Below, piece after piece: positions 35,441 to 44,682 of a DNA stretch of 64,000 bases. The position numbers were made by a program, and so were the translations under genes. Every line of letters begins with the position of its first letter. The stretch's first letter is position 1. This DNA is from PALSA-612 sp963791225 (GTDB lineage: Bacteria; Actinomycetota; Thermoleophilia; Gaiellales; Gaiellaceae): NCBI GenBank assembly GCA_963791225.1, contig CAWBRV010000008.1:1240001-1304000 (forward strand), written 5' to 3'. The notes under the pieces are model-generated. The model was not told the origin of the DNA. It saw only the letters and a list, made by a program, of their open reading frames with translations, and did no database searches.

Positions 35441-38194
35441 CTAGCCGCTCTCGGCGAGCCGTGCAGCCAGTTGTGAGCGCGAGCGGATGCCGAGCTTCGC
35501 GTACGCGTGCGAGAGATGGACCTCGACCGTGTGGACGGTCACGACGAGCGTCCGGGCGATCTCCTTGTTGGCGAGACCCTCCGCCGCGAGCTCGGCGATT
35601 CGCTGCTCGGTCGGCGTCAGCTCGCCGGCGGGCGTCGGTTTCCGGGCGCCGACTCGCGAGAGCTCCGAGCGCGCAGACTCGACCCACCCGGGTGATCCGA
35701 TCTCCTCGAAGACGGCGATCGCCTGTTCGAGCGTGCGCCGCGCATCGCCCCACTTCCTGAGCCGTCGCCGGCCGCGGCCGAGCGCGAGGAGCGTCCGACC
35801 CTGATCGAAGCGGAGCCCCAACCTCTCGTAGTCGGCGGCCGCGTCGTTCAACGCCGCCGCCTCCTGCTCGTACCGCTTCGCATCGAGCCGCGTGACGCCC
35901 CCGCAGCGCCTCGCGGTCGCCAGGCCCCAGGGGTGCTCGAGCGCCTCGGCGAGCTCGGTAAGCCGTGCGGTCACCGCCGTGGCCTCGTCTGCGGCTCCGA
36001 GCTCGGCCAGCGCCTCGACCAGGTCGGGGGCGACCGGGAACACCCCGGGCTCCTCGACGCCTTCGCGCTCGGTCTGCTCCCAGACGATCCTCAGGCTCTC
36101 GGCGGCCCGCTCGGGCTCGTGGGCGAGCAGGGCGGCAATACCCCGGGCGCGGCGGGCTTCGAGCTCGTCCCAGCGCACGCCGGTCGTCTCGGCGCGGGCG
36201 ATCGTTTCCGCCGCCCATCGCTCCGCCTCCTCGGCGTCGCCACGGCCGGCGGCGAGGAGCGCACGGCAACGCTCGTACATGGGTGCGAAGAGGAGCCGGC
36301 GGTCACCCGACTGCTCCCAATCGTCCATGACCTCCGCGGCCGCGTCCCAGTCGCCTGCGCGGAGGTGGTTCTCGCACACGTGCAGCCGGTAGAGGACGTA
36401 CGAGAGCGACTCACCTCGCTCGTCGGCGAGGGCGATCAGCTGCGCGAAGACGTCCTTCGCTCGTGCGGTCTGGCCTCGCCAGACGAGCCGCTGGCCCGCG
36501 ATCCGGTGGGGCGACGCGGCGAGGAAGTAGGTCGCCTCCGACACCTCGTCGAACTGGCGGCACAAGTCGTCGATCGGACGGCCGCGCAGGCTTCGCCCCC
36601 AGGCGAGCGCCTGGAGCACGTCGCGCTCGGCCTCCGGCCCGGTCGCGCGCGCCGCCGGCAGCCCGGCGAGCGCGGTCGCCTCCGCCGCGGCGATCTGCTC
36701 GACCCGCAGGACGGCGCGATCCGTCGCCATCTCGGCCAGGATCAATGCGTGCAGCGTCGGGTCGTCTCCGCACTCGCCGAGGGCACGCTCGAGCAGCCGC
36801 GTACTGTCGTCGACGGTCGGGACCGCCTCGCACATCAGGCGGCAGGCCCGGACGCGGGTCGCCGCCGTCGGGAGTGCGTCGAACTCGGGCGCGAGCAGGG
36901 CCTCGACGCGTTCGAGCTCGCCGGCAACTACGAGGTACTCTCCGAGCGCGATCACGCGGTCGCCCCGCTCCGGGGCGTCCGGAGGTGTGAGGCGGAGAGC
37001 GTGCTCGCCGAGGACGACGGCTTCCGGCGCGGCGCCACGGTCCGACACGCGCTCCGCCGCTGCCGCGACGGTGGCGGCGAGCTCTCCGTCCGGCTCATCC
37101 GCCGCGAGCGCGAGATGGCGAGCGCGGAGCTCGCCGTCGGTCGCGAGTACCTCCGCGAGCTCGAGGTGCAGCGCGCGGCGCTCGCCGGCCGTCGAGCGCT
37201 GGAGTGCGGCCGCCGCGAGCAACGGGTGCGATGCGCGCGGCCGGTCGTCGTCGACGACGATCAGCCCGTCGGAGACTGCGGTGTCGAGCGAGCCCGCGTC
37301 TCCCAGGCCGGCGAGCTGCGACGCCCGCAGATCACCGCTGAGCGCGAGTGCCAGCAGGAGCTTCCGCACCGGCTTCGAGAGCTGCGCGACGCGTGTCCCG
37401 AGCAGGTCTTCGACCCGGTCCGGCACCGGGATCTGCTCGCCGATCCGCGGCGGCTCCCGGTCGAGGAGCGTGCGGCCGACCTCGAGGACGAACAGGGGAT
37501 TGCCGCCTGTCGACTCGAAGATCTGGCGGACAACGCGTCGCGGCAGGCGCAGGCCGAGCTGCTCCACGAGGATCCGGCGGACCGCGCCGAGGCTCAGCGG
37601 GGTGACCGCGAGGCGCTCGAGGCCGATCGGCTCGAGCTCCTGGACGAGAGTGGAGGTGGTGCCGGAGCGCCTGACGAGCAGGAACGTCACGTCGTCGCTG
37701 CGGAGGCGCCGCGCGGCGAAAGCGAGCGCGTCCGCCGACGGAGCGTCGAGCCACTGCACGTCGTCGATCGCGACCATCACGGGCTCCCGCGCTGCGAGCT
37801 CGCGCAGCGCGCTCAGCAGGCCGGCCGCGACCGCCCGTGGCCCGAGCTGCGCGCCCTCCGGATCTGCGCGCAGCAGCGCCACCTCCAATGCGTGCCGCTG
37901 AGGCGACGGGAGCCCCTCGAGGTCGCCGCCGTCGACCTCGTCGAGCAGGTCGGCGAGTCCGGCGAACGCGAGCTGCGTCTCGGCGCCGCTCGGGCGAGCG
38001 ACGAGGATGCGGAGCCGGCGGCGGCGGGCGGCGTGGAGCGCGGCCTCCCAGATCGTCGTCTTGCCTGCCCCCGGGCCGCCGGTGAGCAGGAGCCGTCCCG
38101 GCGCCGAGTCGAGGAACTGCCCGAGCAGCGCCAGCTCCGGCTCGCGCCCGACGATCTGCTCCCCCTGGCGACTCCCGAGCTCCGTCACCCTCAT
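35441..38194 (-). CDS. LuxR-family regulator with large ATPase domain (LAL/MalT-like)
   Basis: This 917-residue protein has an N-terminal AAA/STAND ATPase (IVGREPELALLGQFL, Walker A GGPGAGKTT, VMVAIDDVQWLDAPS Walker B), a long helical TPR-like region, and a C-terminal LuxR helix-turn-helix (LTPTEQRIAELAAEGLANKE, then IARTLVVTVHTVEVHLSHAY). Such LAL regulators are ATP-dependent activators that sense a small molecule. Start ATG 38194 (MRVTELGSRQ) fits; upstream residues are not conserved. Its stop is 10 bases before the 53-bp element that precedes DUF4242/collagen-like genes, and similar genes lie upstream, so it is the obvious candidate controller. Confidence 0.92.
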   Translation of the reverse strand: MRVTELGSRQGEQIVGREPELALLGQFLDSAPGRLLLTGGPGAGKTTIWEAALHAARRRRLRILVARPSGAETQLAFAGLADLLDEVDGGDLEGLPSPQRHALEVALLRADPEGAQLGPRAVAAGLLSALRELAAREPVMVAIDDVQWLDAPSADALAFAARRLRSDDVTFLLVRRSGTTSTLVQELEPIGLERLAVTPLSLGAVRRILVEQLGLRLPRRVVRQIFESTGGNPLFVLEVGRTLLDREPPRIGEQIPVPDRVEDLLGTRVAQLSKPVRKLLLALALSGDLRASQLAGLGDAGSLDTAVSDGLIVVDDDRPRASHPLLAAAALQRSTAGERRALHLELAEVLATDGELRARHLALAADEPDGELAATVAAAAERVSDRGAAPEAVVLGEHALRLTPPDAPERGDRVIALGEYLVVAGELERVEALLAPEFDALPTAATRVRACRLMCEAVPTVDDSTRLLERALGECGDDPTLHALILAEMATDRAVLRVEQIAAAEATALAGLPAARATGPEAERDVLQALAWGRSLRGRPIDDLCRQFDEVSEATYFLAASPHRIAGQRLVWRGQTARAKDVFAQLIALADERGESLSYVLYRLHVCENHLRAGDWDAAAEVMDDWEQSGDRRLLFAPMYERCRALLAAGRGDAEEAERWAAETIARAETTGVRWDELEARRARGIAALLAHEPERAAESLRIVWEQTEREGVEEPGVFPVAPDLVEALAELGAADEATAVTARLTELAEALEHPWGLATARRCGGVTRLDAKRYEQEAAALNDAAADYERLGLRFDQGRTLLALGRGRRRLRKWGDARRTLEQAIAVFEEIGSPGWVESARSELSRVGARKPTPAGELTPTEQRIAELAAEGLANKEIARTLVVTVHTVEVHLSHAYAKLGIRSRSQLAARLAESG

Positions 38195-38280
38195 GGGTGG
38201 ATAGCAGAGCTGACCTGCCCGAAGCAAGCGGGCCGAGTGCTCACGCCGCCCGGCCCGCTCGATGTGCTCTGTCGTCGTGC

Positions 38281-38946
38281 CTAGTTCACAGCTCCGACCT
38301 TGAGCGCGGTCGTGCGGCCGAACTCCTGCGCGCCGTCCGTATTCGCGTCACACCTCGTCGCGATCGAACTGTTGTCGGTAGGCACAGTCACGATCGCGAA
38401 CATGTCCGCCCGCCCGAACCCGTTGTCCTTCCCGTCGTACATGAACGTGTCGCCTTCTCCGAGCACGAGCGTGCTGCCGTTGACCACGAACAAGCAGGTG
38501 TTGTTCGTACCGTCGTCGTTGTCGCCGACGACCTCGACCGGCGACCACACCAGGTAGGTTCCCGCGGGCAGTCCGCTCAGCGTGATCACATCGGTCGAGC
38601 CGTGAATCGTCACGAAGCCGCCCGAGGTCGCCGTGTACGCGTGACCCGTTCCTTCAGGCCCCTGCGGCCCCTGTTGGCCCTGAGGGCCTTGTGCTCCCTG
38701 TGGCCCCTGGGGCCCGGGAATACCCTGCTTGTTCCAGTTGAGCCCCGTCTCGCTGCTCTTACACGAGTCGGCGCTGCTGTCGATCACGCGCAGGTCGCCG
38801 TTCCCGTTCTTGTAACAGCCGTGGATCACGCCCCCCGCGTCCGGGATCGACGCGTAGGCGATGGCGCCGAGGGCGGCCGAGACGACAAGGCCGACGACGA
38901 CTGCGGTCAGGCCGAGCCAGCGCCTGCGCTTGAGTGCGTTGAGCAT
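38281..38946 (-). CDS. Secreted protein with collagen-like segment (copy A)
   Basis: This 221-residue protein starts at ATG 38946 behind GGAGAG. It has a basic start and signal helix (GLTAVVVGLVVSAALGAIAYA), a cysteine-containing IPDAGGVIHGCYKNGNGDLR region, about eight Gly-X-Y triplets rich in PQ (GPQGPQGAQGPQGQQGPQGP) and a C-terminal beta-sandwich-like domain. It follows copy B by 37 bases in the same unit. The IPDAGGVIHGCYK segment is found in both and is the family mark. Role unknown, presumably exported to the surface. Confidence 0.8.
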   Translation of the reverse strand: MLNALKRRRWLGLTAVVVGLVVSAALGAIAYASIPDAGGVIHGCYKNGNGDLRVIDSSADSCKSSETGLNWNKQGIPGPQGPQGAQGPQGQQGPQGPEGTGHAYTATSGGFVTIHGSTDVITLSGLPAGTYLVWSPVEVVGDNDDGTNNTCLFVVNGSTLVLGEGDTFMYDGKDNGFGRADMFAIVTVPTDNSSIATRCDANTDGAQEFGRTTALKVGAVN

Positions 38947-38983
38947 GTGGATCTCTCCTCTCGTGTGGTCGGTTGTGCGCCGG

Positions 38984-39541
38984 TCAGCCAACGTTCACGC
39001 AGACCGCGCGCAGATGGCCCTGGACGTTGCCGGGCCCGTGCGAGACGACGTTCACGACCCAGCCCGATCCGTCGGCGGTCGGCCCGCTCATCTGGATCGT
39101 GAGGTCGCGGAAGTCGTCAGCGACGAAGCCGCCTCCGACCGCCTTCTTGCCGTTCGGGCAGCTCACGACGTCGTACTGTCCCGTGCCATCCGGGATGTTC
39201 TGGTCGTGCGAGACGATCTCGTAGCCGCTGACGCCCGAGGCCCCCTGCTGCCCCTGGACGCCCTGCGGCCCCTGCAGCCCCTGGATTCCCTGCGGCCCCT
39301 GCGGCCCGGGAACGCCCTGCTGGTTCCAGTCGAGCGGTATCTCGCTCGACTGACAGGAGCCGCCGGCAGAGGGGTCGATGACCCGCAGGTCACCCTTGTT
39401 CGTCTTGTAGCAGCCGTGGATCAGGCCGCCCGCATCGGGGATCGACGCGTACGCGACTGCTCCGGCGGCGGCGAACACGACGACTGCCACGACGCCGAGC
39501 GTCAGCGCCCGCCACCGTCGGCTCCTGAGTGCCTCCATCAT
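38984..39541 (-). CDS. Secreted protein with collagen-like segment (copy B)
   Basis: This 185-residue protein starts MMEALRSRRWRAL at ATG 39541 with AAAGGGAG upstream (a longer TTG start at 39574 is possible). The layout is the same as copy A: signal helix ending GAVAYA, SIPDAGGLIHGCYKTNKGDL, DPSAGGSCQSSE, ten Gly-X-Y triplets (GPQGPQGIQGLQGPQGVQGQ) and a C-terminal domain with two cysteines. It is the first gene after the second 53-bp element; copy A follows. Confidence 0.8.
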   Translation of the reverse strand: MMEALRSRRWRALTLGVVAVVVFAAAGAVAYASIPDAGGLIHGCYKTNKGDLRVIDPSAGGSCQSSEIPLDWNQQGVPGPQGPQGIQGLQGPQGVQGQQGASGVSGYEIVSHDQNIPDGTGQYDVVSCPNGKKAVGGGFVADDFRDLTIQMSGPTADGSGWVVNVVSHGPGNVQGHLRAVCVNVG

Positions 39542-39581
39542 CTTCACGCTCCCTTTCGAAGTGGGCTCCGACAAGCTGCGC

Positions 39582-39634
39582 TCGACGGTATGCGGGAGCC
39601 CTCCGGAGCGAAATCCCGGAAACCCTCAATCTTT
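39582..39634 (-). promoter_or_regulatory. 53-bp upstream element shared with 35378-35430 (copy 2)
   Basis: The same 32-bp block (39603-39634), 9-base spacer and 12-bp TACCGT-containing block (39582-39593) as copy 1. Only two positions in the 44 block bases differ, while the spacer and flanks are unrelated. TACCGT would start transcription about 36 bases ahead of ATG 39541. Confidence 0.7.
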
Positions 39635-39643
39635 TCGAATGAG

Positions 39644-40402
39644 CTACGCGGGCTTCTTGAGCCGCCCCGAGGCGGCCGTGTGCGCGACGGGCCCCGGGAA
39701 GAGGGCCTGTGCGAGCGTCGCGAAGCGGTAGTACCAGGGGACGTAGACCTCGCGCTTGTCGCGGTCGAGCGCATGCAGAACGGCCTTCGCCACGTCCTCC
39801 GGCTCGGCGATCAGCGGGTGCATGAGGCGCGGGAAGACCGAGCGCTGCGGGAAGCCCTCCGTTTCGACGAAGCCGGGGAGGATCGTGTGCACGCGCACGC
39901 CTTGCGGCTTGAGCTCGGCGGTGACGGCGCGCGAGAACGAGACCTGCGCGTGCTTCGAGGCGCTGTAGGGCCCGGACGTGCCGGCGGTGACGGTTCCGGC
40001 CACGGAGGCGACGTTGACGACGTCCGAGGGCGCGGCGGCGAGCAGGCCGGGCAAGAACGCGTTCAGGCACCAGACGCCGCCGAGGTAGTTGACGCGTGTC
40101 ACGAGGTCGATCCGGTCGGGGTCGGAGTCGACGAAGCCGGTGCGGCCGGGGATGCCGGCATTGTTCACCAGCAGCTTGATCTGCGGATGGCGCTCGAGGA
40201 CGGCCGCCGCCGTGCGGTCGACGGCGTCCCGGTCGGCGACGTCGCACACCTCGTATTCGCCGCCGACCTCCTCGGCCAGCTTGCGCAGGGGCTCCTCGCG
40301 GCGGGCGATCAGGACGCACCGCCACTCGCGGGCGGCCAGCGCCCGCGCCAGCGCCGCCCCGATCCCCGACGACCCACCCGTGACGACTGCGATCTGCTCC
40401 AT
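39644..40402 (-). CDS. Short-chain dehydrogenase/reductase
   Basis: This 252-residue classical SDR begins MEQIAVVTGGSSGIGAALAR with TGxxxGIG cofactor loop, NNAG, catalytic Ser in SVAGTV and Tyr-Lys in YSASKHA. PG-loop LPGFVETEG follows. The basic residue pattern RREEP after the second strand suggests NADP(H). A C-terminal tail of about 40 residues with PWYYRFATLAQALFPG is typical of membrane-associated SDRs of fatty-acid type. Substrate unknown. Start ATG 40402 puts the cofactor motif at residue 8. Confidence 0.9.
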   Translation of the reverse strand: MEQIAVVTGGSSGIGAALARALAAREWRCVLIARREEPLRKLAEEVGGEYEVCDVADRDAVDRTAAAVLERHPQIKLLVNNAGIPGRTGFVDSDPDRIDLVTRVNYLGGVWCLNAFLPGLLAAAPSDVVNVASVAGTVTAGTSGPYSASKHAQVSFSRAVTAELKPQGVRVHTILPGFVETEGFPQRSVFPRLMHPLIAEPEDVAKAVLHALDRDKREVYVPWYYRFATLAQALFPGPVAHTAASGRLKKPA

Positions 40403-40448
40403 GGCTCGACCCGAAGTCTCGCCGATCTGCGCCGCCGTCACGCGGCGG

Positions 40449-43400
40449 CTAGCAGACGCGAACAGTGCGGGTGGCCGTGGCCTTGTGCCCGGCGCGGTCG
40501 GTGACGACCGCGTGCAGGACGTGGTGGCCGCGGGCGAGGCCGCTTGTCTTCAGGGTCGCGGTGTAGATGTCCGCCACGCCGGTCTTGTCCGTCGCCAGCT
40601 TGCGAGCGCCGTCGAGGAACGTGACGCCCGTGATCTTCGACGTGTCGCTTGCGAGCACGCCCAGCGGCTCCGACTTCTTCGCGCACGCGTTCGCCTGCGG
40701 CGTGATCCAGGTGATCGCCGGGCCGTCCACGACCGACATCGCCAGGGTCTTGATCGTCGTGTTCGGCAGTGCGTTCGCGCCCAGCGTGTTCACGTTCTTC
40801 GCCTCCTGGTTGTCGGAGGCGAGCAGGAGCACCTTCGGGTGGCCCGCGTTGAGCTGGGACGCGCTCGCAGGGATCGGGATCAGGACCGTGCCGGTCAGCG
40901 GATCGAACGCGGCCGCGCCGACGAGCTGCTGGCCGTAGCCGAACGCCACGGAGAACGGGTCGACGCCCGCCTGCGAATCGGTCACGCGGAGCGCGATCGT
41001 GGGCCGACCGGCGGCGACACGGGTCGTCAGGAGCGTCACCTTGGGCGGCTTGAGGTCGTTCACCCACGAGCGCAGGACGTAGCTGCCCGCGAGCGACTTC
41101 CCCGACACCGGGTCGCTTTGCGAGTCGACGGAGAAGTAGTAGCGGCCCGGGCTCGCGAATACCGCGCCCGCGGCTCCGAGGTCGACGTGGTAGTCGACCA
41201 TGATCCCGTTGACGTTCACGGGCGTGCCCGCGTAGCCCTGGACGGTGTTCTCGTCCGGTGCCGAGAGCAGCCACGGGTCGACGAGCGAGCCGGACGACTC
41301 CGACTGGACCGCGACGCCGAAGTTGACCACGTTCTTCGTCAGAGTCGTCACGTAGAGGTGCTCCTTGCCCTTCTCGTCCATCGTCGGGCCGGTGTAGCTC
41401 GCCGGCTGCCCGAACGGCGCCGTCGGCCAGCGGTAGACAGAGGCCCGGTTCGTGCCCTTGCGCGTGTCGCCCGTCTGGACGGTCTTGAGCGCGACGGCCG
41501 TCTGCGCGGCGAGGCCCGGCCGGCCGACGAAGAAGTCGTAGGGGATGCGCCGCGTGTCGTTCCCCCGCCGCAGGACGAGGAAGCCGTAGTCGTCGCCCGC
41601 GACGGCGTCGGCCGTGGCGCGTGCCGTCACCGTGAGCATCCCGGTGCCGCCGGGTGCGACGATCACCATCGGCGACACGTCGAGCGAGGCGCCTGTCGAG
41701 GCGCTCTGCGGGTGGAGCTCGACCTGCCACGTCCCGTCGCCGCCGCCCGCGTCGGACACGTTCAGGAGCATCTGCTTGCTCTGCGCGCCCCCGGTGACGT
41801 TCAGCTCCCCGAGCGAGAGCGACTGCGGGTCGGTGAAGACGAGTGGGTTGTCGGCGGTCGGCAGCCAGGCGAGCCCGGCGCCCTCGAGCAGCACCGACGC
41901 CTCCTTCGTCCTCGACGTGTCCGCCCAGGCCGGGCCGGCGGTCGACATCAGCGCCGACTTCACCTGCTTCGGCGTCCAGCTCGGATGGCGCTGGAGGAGC
42001 AGGGCGGCCGAGCCCGCGATGTGCGGGGTGGCCATGCTCGTCCCGTCGAGCACCATGAAGGGAGACCCGGCGAACTCGGGCAGCGTCGAGGAGAGGACCT
42101 GCGCTCCCGGCGCCGAGACGTCCGGCTTCAGCAGATGGCCGAAGTCGGTCAGTCCGGCCGACGAGAAGCTCGTGATCACGCCGGAGCGGCCGGTTTGGAT
42201 CTCCAACTCGTCGCGACCGATCGTGATCTTCGCCTGCCCGCCCGTCGATGCCGTCGCGCTGACGAGGCGCTGGCCGTCGAGGTCGGAGATCATCGCGATC
42301 GGGAAGCCGGGCGCGATTGGAATCGGGTTCGGGTCGCCGGCCCGGTTGTCGCTCACGATCAGCCCGATCGCGCCCGCGGAGACCGCGCGGTAGGCCTTGG
42401 AGAAGAAGCTGCAGTTTCCGCGCTGGGCGAGGGCGATCTTCCCTTTCAGCGAGCCGTCGGGGAGCGTCGCCTTGAGCAGCTCGGGATCCGAGGCCGGGCC
42501 GCAGAGGTGCCGCTCCGCCGGCTTGCCGTTCGTCCCCTTGAGCGTGCCGACGTCGACGAGCGTTTGCGGCGTGGTCGCCCATGCACTGGGGACGCCGTCC
42601 GAGGTCGGGACGACGGGGAAGGGATTCAGGCCCTGGAGCGACGGCGAGACGACGGTCAGCGTCTGGCCGAAGTAGTGCAGGTTCGTCACGGCCGCGACGG
42701 TGATCGCCTCCGGGGCCGAGCCCGGGGAGCCCGCGGTGCCGTACCCGAAGTCGTCACGGTCGTTGCCGGCCGCGATCACGGGGACGACGCCGGCTGCGGC
42801 GACGTTGCGGACCGTTGGGATCATCGCGTCGTTCGCGGGATCGCTCTCCGGCCCGCCGCCCGAGAAGTTGATCACGTTCATTCCGTCGGACACGGCGCTC
42901 TCGAAGGCGGCCACGATCTGCGGCGTCTCGGCAAAGTCACCGCCGACGAGCGGCGCGGGAACGTTGAAGACCCGGTAGTTGCCGAGCCACGCTCGCGGGG
43001 CGACGCCGGACAGGCCGGTGACCGTCGGGTGGTCGCGGCCGGGCGGTGCCGTCGTGTTCGCGTCGCCGGCGGCGATTCCGGCCACGTGCGTGGCATGGAA
43101 CGAGGCCTGCCGGTCGAGCGGCAGCGTGCCGGCCGTTCCCGAGCCCGGGCCCGGGAAGGCGCGCGCGACGATCACCTTCGGCGTCGTGAAGGCCGTGTTG
43201 CCCTTGGGGAAACCGGGCGGGTACGAGAAGCCGGTCGGGTTGAAGAACTGGTTCGTCTGGTCGATCCCGTCGTCGACGACGCCGATCTTGATGCCGGCGC
43301 CGCTCGCGCCGGTCGCCGCCTCGAGTTGCGTGGCCCCGATCACGCTGCCGCTCTTGTTCAGCGAGAGCGTGTAGCGCGAGCTCGGGTAGACGTGCGCGAA

Positions 43401-43832
43401 CCCGAGTTGCAGCAGGCGCGGAAGCTGCGTAGCGGGAACGGTGACGGCGAAGCCGTCGAGGACGACCCGGTAGTGCCAGGAGACGCGCGCCTGCGGGATC
43501 GCCCGGCGGAGGCGGGCGATCGCGACCCGCTGCGCCGCGTCCAGCTTCGCCAGGTACGCCTCGGACGAGCGGCTCGCGACGTCCAGCTGTCGCTGGCCGA
43601 CGCGGTAGCCGAGCCCGTTCACGTAGGCCTGCGCCAGCGGCGCCAGGGCGAGCGTCACGATCACGGTCGCCTTCCCGCGCTCGGAGGCGGACGGGAGGGC
43701 GATCGTCCCGTGCGTGACCCGCGGGATCGTCACGTCGCCGAAATGACGGCGGAGTGGGATCAGCCCTGCGGAGGCGGAAGCGCTCCCGAGGAGCGCCGCG
43801 ACGAGCATGATCGAAAGGATGATCCGGCGCAC
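40449..43832 (-). CDS. Secreted subtilisin-like serine protease (S8) with PA and C-terminal repeats
   Basis: This 1127-residue protease starts at GTG 43832 with a signal peptide (VRRIILSIMLVAALLGSASA). The S8 domain has Asp in KIGVVDDGID, His in HATHVAGIAAGD, and Ser in LDGTSMATPHIAG; a PA domain is inserted between (region around ERHLCGPASDPELL and RGNCSFFSKAY). After the catalytic domain lie beta-sandwich modules and a final domain like those of cell-envelope proteases. It is probably secreted or surface-attached and degrades extracellular protein. GTG is preferred over ATG 43808 because it supplies the basic n-region. It is divergent from fabI, 31 bases apart. Confidence 0.9.
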   Translation of the reverse strand: MRRIILSIMLVAALLGSASASAGLIPLRRHFGDVTIPRVTHGTIALPSASERGKATVIVTLALAPLAQAYVNGLGYRVGQRQLDVASRSSEAYLAKLDAAQRVAIARLRRAIPQARVSWHYRVVLDGFAVTVPATQLPRLLQLGFAHVYPSSRYTLSLNKSGSVIGATQLEAATGASGAGIKIGVVDDGIDQTNQFFNPTGFSYPPGFPKGNTAFTTPKVIVARAFPGPGSGTAGTLPLDRQASFHATHVAGIAAGDANTTAPPGRDHPTVTGLSGVAPRAWLGNYRVFNVPAPLVGGDFAETPQIVAAFESAVSDGMNVINFSGGGPESDPANDAMIPTVRNVAAAGVVPVIAAGNDRDDFGYGTAGSPGSAPEAITVAAVTNLHYFGQTLTVVSPSLQGLNPFPVVPTSDGVPSAWATTPQTLVDVGTLKGTNGKPAERHLCGPASDPELLKATLPDGSLKGKIALAQRGNCSFFSKAYRAVSAGAIGLIVSDNRAGDPNPIPIAPGFPIAMISDLDGQRLVSATASTGGQAKITIGRDELEIQTGRSGVITSFSSAGLTDFGHLLKPDVSAPGAQVLSSTLPEFAGSPFMVLDGTSMATPHIAGSAALLLQRHPSWTPKQVKSALMSTAGPAWADTSRTKEASVLLEGAGLAWLPTADNPLVFTDPQSLSLGELNVTGGAQSKQMLLNVSDAGGGDGTWQVELHPQSASTGASLDVSPMVIVAPGGTGMLTVTARATADAVAGDDYGFLVLRRGNDTRRIPYDFFVGRPGLAAQTAVALKTVQTGDTRKGTNRASVYRWPTAPFGQPASYTGPTMDEKGKEHLYVTTLTKNVVNFGVAVQSESSGSLVDPWLLSAPDENTVQGYAGTPVNVNGIMVDYHVDLGAAGAVFASPGRYYFSVDSQSDPVSGKSLAGSYVLRSWVNDLKPPKVTLLTTRVAAGRPTIALRVTDSQAGVDPFSVAFGYGQQLVGAAAFDPLTGTVLIPIPASASQLNAGHPKVLLLASDNQEAKNVNTLGANALPNTTIKTLAMSVVDGPAITWITPQANACAKKSEPLGVLASDTSKITGVTFLDGARKLATDKTGVADIYTATLKTSGLARGHHVLHAVVTDRAGHKATATRTVRVC

Positions 43833-43848
43833 TGGGCGGCGCCTAGCG

Positions 43849-43854
43849 TACACT
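43849..43854 (+). promoter_or_regulatory. -10 box of fabI, leaderless transcript
   Basis: TACACT stands nine bases before ATG 43864, matching the TANNNT -10 of actinobacterial leaderless genes; no ribosome site is present between them. Confidence 0.45.
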
Positions 43855-43863
43855 CGCGCCCGC

Positions 43864-44643
43864 ATGGCTGGGCGGTTCGACGGAAAGCAGGGGCTCGTCC
43901 TCGGGGTCGCCAACAAGCGATCGATCGCGTGGTCGATCGCCCGCGCGCTCGCCGACGAGGGCGCACAGCTCGCGTTCACGTACCAGGGCGAGCGCATCGA
44001 GAGCAGCGTCCGTGAGCTCGCCGACAGCATCTCGAGCCCGCTCGTCACGTCGTGCGACGTCCGCTCCGACGACGACGTCGCGCGCGTGTTCGCCGAGGTG
44101 GGCGAGGCGTTCGGCGGCGGCCTCGACCTGCTCGTCCACTCCGTCGCCTTCGCGGCCGCTGAGGATCTCGCCGGCCGGTTCACCGACACGTCGCGCGACA
44201 ACTTCTGGCTCGCACTCGACGTCAGCGCGTACTCGCTCGTCTCGTGCGCCCGCGCGGCCGAGCCGCTGATGGAGTCGCGCGGCGGCGGCTCGATCCTGAC
44301 CATGACCTACCTCGGCGGCGAGCGCGCCGTGCCGCACTACAACGTGATGGGCGTCGCCAAGGCTGCGCTCGACGCGTCGGTTCGGTACCTGGCCTGGGAC
44401 CTCGGCCAGAAGAACATCCGCGTGAACGCGATCTCCGCCGGGCCGATCCGCACGCTGGCGGCGCGGTCGATCGCCGGCTTCCCGACGATGGAGGCGATCG
44501 TCGAGGAGCGCGCGCCGCTGCACCGCCAGATCGACGCCGACGACGTCGGCGCCGCGGCCGCGTACCTGCTCTCGGACTCGGCCCGGAACGTGTCCGCGAC
44601 GACGCTCTACGTCGACGCCGGGTTCCACTCCATGGGCATGTAG
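43864..44643 (+). CDS. fabI: Enoyl-[acyl-carrier-protein] reductase (NADH)
   Basis: FabI (259 residues) performs the last reduction of fatty-acid elongation. GVANKRSIAWSIARAL is the FabI-type nucleotide loop (GxxxxxSIA); the catalytic Tyr and Lys are in YNVMGVAKAALD (Tyr-x6-Lys), preceded by MTYLGGERA. DSARNVSATTLYVDAGFHSMGM is the usual C-terminal end. It is the type targeted by triclosan. It stands alone, with a strong hairpin terminator 12 bases downstream. Confidence 0.96.
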   Translation: MAGRFDGKQGLVLGVANKRSIAWSIARALADEGAQLAFTYQGERIESSVRELADSISSPLVTSCDVRSDDDVARVFAEVGEAFGGGLDLLVHSVAFAAAEDLAGRFTDTSRDNFWLALDVSAYSLVSCARAAEPLMESRGGGSILTMTYLGGERAVPHYNVMGVAKAALDASVRYLAWDLGQKNIRVNAISAGPIRTLAARSIAGFPTMEAIVEERAPLHRQIDADDVGAAAAYLLSDSARNVSATTLYVDAGFHSMGM

Positions 44644-44654
44644 CCCGTCAAAGC

Positions 44655-44682
44655 AGGACAGGCGGCTCTCGCCGCCTGTCCT
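44655..44682 (+). terminator. fabI terminator
   Basis: A perfect 12-bp stem, AGGACAGGCGGC / GCCGCCTGTCCT, with a TCTC loop begins 12 bases after the fabI stop. On the minus strand it is followed by GCTTTG. It separates fabI from the next gene. Confidence 0.85.

Noticed and set aside
35933..38284. Plus-strand frame of about 780 codons opposite the LuxR regulator
   Set aside because: Antisense shadow; the minus strand encodes a complete ATPase and helix-turn-helix.
40089..44015. Plus-strand open frame of about 1300 codons through the protease gene
   Set aside because: Antisense shadow of the subtilase, which has all three catalytic motifs on the minus strand.
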